DNA of 7,365 bases from an uncultured bacterium (lineage in GTDB: Bacteria; Bacillota; Clostridia; Lachnospirales; Lachnospiraceae): contig CAMTFT010000076.1 of the NCBI GenBank assembly GCA_947071365.1, positions 1-7,365 of the forward strand, written 5' to 3'. The notes below the pieces were generated by a model, which was not told the origin of the DNA, searched no databases, and worked only from the letters and a program-made list of their open reading frames with translations. Positions within the stretch are counted from its first letter, which is position 1, and each line of letters opens with the position of its first letter. Shown here in pieces: positions 6,270 through 7,365 of the stretch. A program made the position numbers and the translations under genes.

Positions 6270-6296
6270 ACGTCATAGCTCCTTTCTTTCGCCAAA

Positions 6297-7226
6297 TCAA
6301 TTTTCCAGCCCGGAAGCCTGCTTCTGTGCCGCACGCTGTCTCTTTACGATCTGCTTCGCGGCAATATTTACGATCAGCCACAGAACAAGAATATACGGCA
6401 GCGCAAATCCAAACTTCTGGAACTTGAAGCCGGTCAGATGCGCCGTCAGAGAAAGATTCATCAACGTGCTGCCAGGCCCGCCCTTTGTCAGTCCAAATAT
6501 GATCGCATATTCCTGAAGAGCTGCCATCAGTCGAAACAGAAGTGCAATATAAAGGCTGGGCTTCAACATCGGAAGCGTCAGGTTCACAAAATTAAACCAC
6601 GCACTTCCGCCATCGATCCTGGCCGATTCAAACGGAGATTTCGGCAGGGACTGAAGGCCTGCAAGTACCAGCAGCATAACGAAAGAAGTATTGACCCAGA
6701 CATCGATCATGACCACAGTCAACAGAGCCGTGGATGGCGATGCCGCCCATGGGAAATTGTAAATTCCAAATATATTGAGGAACTTTTCCACAATACCCAC
6801 TGAACTGTTCAGCATAAGCTGCCACACGATCGTTGCTGTGATTGGAGCGATCATCAGCGGGAAGATCAGTACGACCCGCAGAATTTTCGAAAAAATATTA
6901 TTCAGCTTATTCAGCAGGATCGCCACACCCATGCCGAGCAGCATTTCTATGAGTGTGCTGAAAAATGCATAGCGGAGCGTCACCCAAAGCGCGTTCCTGA
7001 ATTCCTTTGATTTCAGAATTCTGATCCAGTTGTCCAGTCCGACAAACTTGTATGTCGGCATACGGAATGAATAATTTGTCAAAGAAAAATAAATCGCCAT
7101 TCCAAAAGGAATCATAATACCAATCGTAATGATCAGAGCCGGAGCCACGATCAGATACGGCCTCATTCTTGTTTTGAAAGGCAATTCATTCATAGTAGAT
7201 TTATTTGTCGCATTTCCTTTTGCCAT
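6297..7226 (-). CDS. Carbohydrate ABC transporter permease, MalF/UgpA-like
   Basis: This 309-residue inner-membrane permease has six likely transmembrane segments, at about 24-48, 81-106, 116-138, 167-190, 223-245 and 273-294. The EAA loop is at about 200-222 (FESARIDGGSAWFNF, then LTLPMLKPSL). The short N-terminus without the extra domains of E. coli MalF makes it UgpA-like. The ATG at 7226 is preceded by AGGGAGGT at 8 bases. It is the first gene of the operon inside the window. CUT1 operons usually place a lipoprotein substrate-binding protein directly upstream; here that position is cut off by the end of the sequence, and a hairpin lies between. Confidence 0.94.
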   Translation of the reverse strand: MAKGNATNKSTMNELPFKTRMRPYLIVAPALIITIGIMIPFGMAIYFSLTNYSFRMPTYKFVGLDNWIRILKSKEFRNALWVTLRYAFFSTLIEMLLGMGVAILLNKLNNIFSKILRVVLIFPLMIAPITATIVWQLMLNSSVGIVEKFLNIFGIYNFPWAASPSTALLTVVMIDVWVNTSFVMLLVLAGLQSLPKSPFESARIDGGSAWFNFVNLTLPMLKPSLYIALLFRLMAALQEYAIIFGLTKGGPGSTLMNLSLTAHLTGFKFQKFGFALPYILVLWLIVNIAAKQIVKRQRAAQKQASGLEN

Positions 7227-7250
7227 ACGATACTACCTCCCTGTAAACAA

Positions 7251-7278
7251 ACAAGGAGGGGCAGGCAACCCTCCTTGT
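7251..7278 (-). terminator. Hairpin upstream of the permease genes, terminator or attenuator
   Basis: A perfect 10-bp stem (7251-7260 with 7269-7278) has an 8-base loop. In the - direction the stem is followed by TTGTTTAC, a partial U-tract. It lies 25 bases before the first permease gene. Hairpins in this place commonly separate a highly expressed substrate-binding protein gene from the permeases and allow partial read-through. On that view, the missing upstream gene ends within or just beyond 7279-7319, a stretch where nothing else is recognisable. Confidence 0.6.
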
Positions 7279-7319
7279 CGTTCAACTTTCAGATACCCAA
7301 CTATATCATAAAATGGTAT

Positions 7320-7365
7320 CTGTCTCTTATACACATCTGACGCTGCCGACGACTTAATAGGTGTA
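7320..7365 (-). other. Synthetic Nextera i5-side sequencing adapter (not genomic)
   Basis: Positions 7320-7338 are the reverse complement of the Tn5 mosaic end, and 7339-7352 are the reverse complement of the Nextera read-1 tail. The next eight bases (7353-7360, cttaatag) are in the i5 index position; the reverse complement CTATTAAG is, from memory, Nextera XT index S518. The last five bases, gtgta, match the start of the P5 primer complement. Genomic sequence ends at about 7319. Confidence 0.98.

Noticed and set aside
7291..7321. Inverted repeat AGATACC...GGTATCT at the right end
   Set aside because: The last bases of the right arm belong to the adapter, so the repeat is partly artificial.

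Overview
The window is a 7.3 kb piece of bacterial DNA with synthetic Illumina Nextera (Tn5 tagmentation) adapter sequence at both ends (1-43 and 7320-7365). Only about 44-7319 is genomic. The host is most likely a low- to mid-GC Firmicute of the Clostridia, probably Lachnospiraceae. This rests on strong AGGAGG-type ribosome binding sites, the style of the small HTH protein, and a CUT1-type sugar ABC operon with a FGGY kinase. It is inferred from protein style, not from a marker gene.

Left part (44-1430, + strand, AT-rich, accessory in character). A strong hairpin (64-99) is followed by about 200 bases without a convincing gene. Next comes a promoter-like element with a small palindrome between its -35 and -10 boxes, then a short XRE-like HTH protein. 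After that is a two-gene MNT-HEPN module: a minimal nucleotidyltransferase (antitoxin type) followed by a HEPN protein (toxin type). The HEPN gene starts at a TTG codon inside the end of its partner. The HEPN protein lacks the usual R-x4-H ribonuclease motif and has R-x3-D-Y instead. Two hairpins (1305-1323 and 1382-1436) close this half.

Right part (1528-7226, all - strand). Five genes run right to left in one tight operon: a MalF/UgpA-like permease, a MalG/UgpE-like permease, two different MalK/UgpC-like ATPases, and a FGGY carbohydrate kinase resembling L-xylulose kinase (LyxK). Gaps are 27, 18, 1 and 82 bases. Together they would import a sugar or polyol, probably pentose-related, and phosphorylate it. 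The substrate-binding protein is not in the window. It would be expected just upstream, beyond the right end, and a hairpin at 7251-7278 looks like the usual terminator or attenuator between such a gene and the first permease.

The most notable biology is the ATPase pair. Both carry Glu instead of the usual Gln in the Q-loop, and one has an altered signature motif (LSNGQ). This suggests an asymmetric heterodimeric motor. I see no CRISPR array, tRNA, rRNA, insertion sequence or prophage gene. Nothing in the window clearly amounts to an undescribed system.
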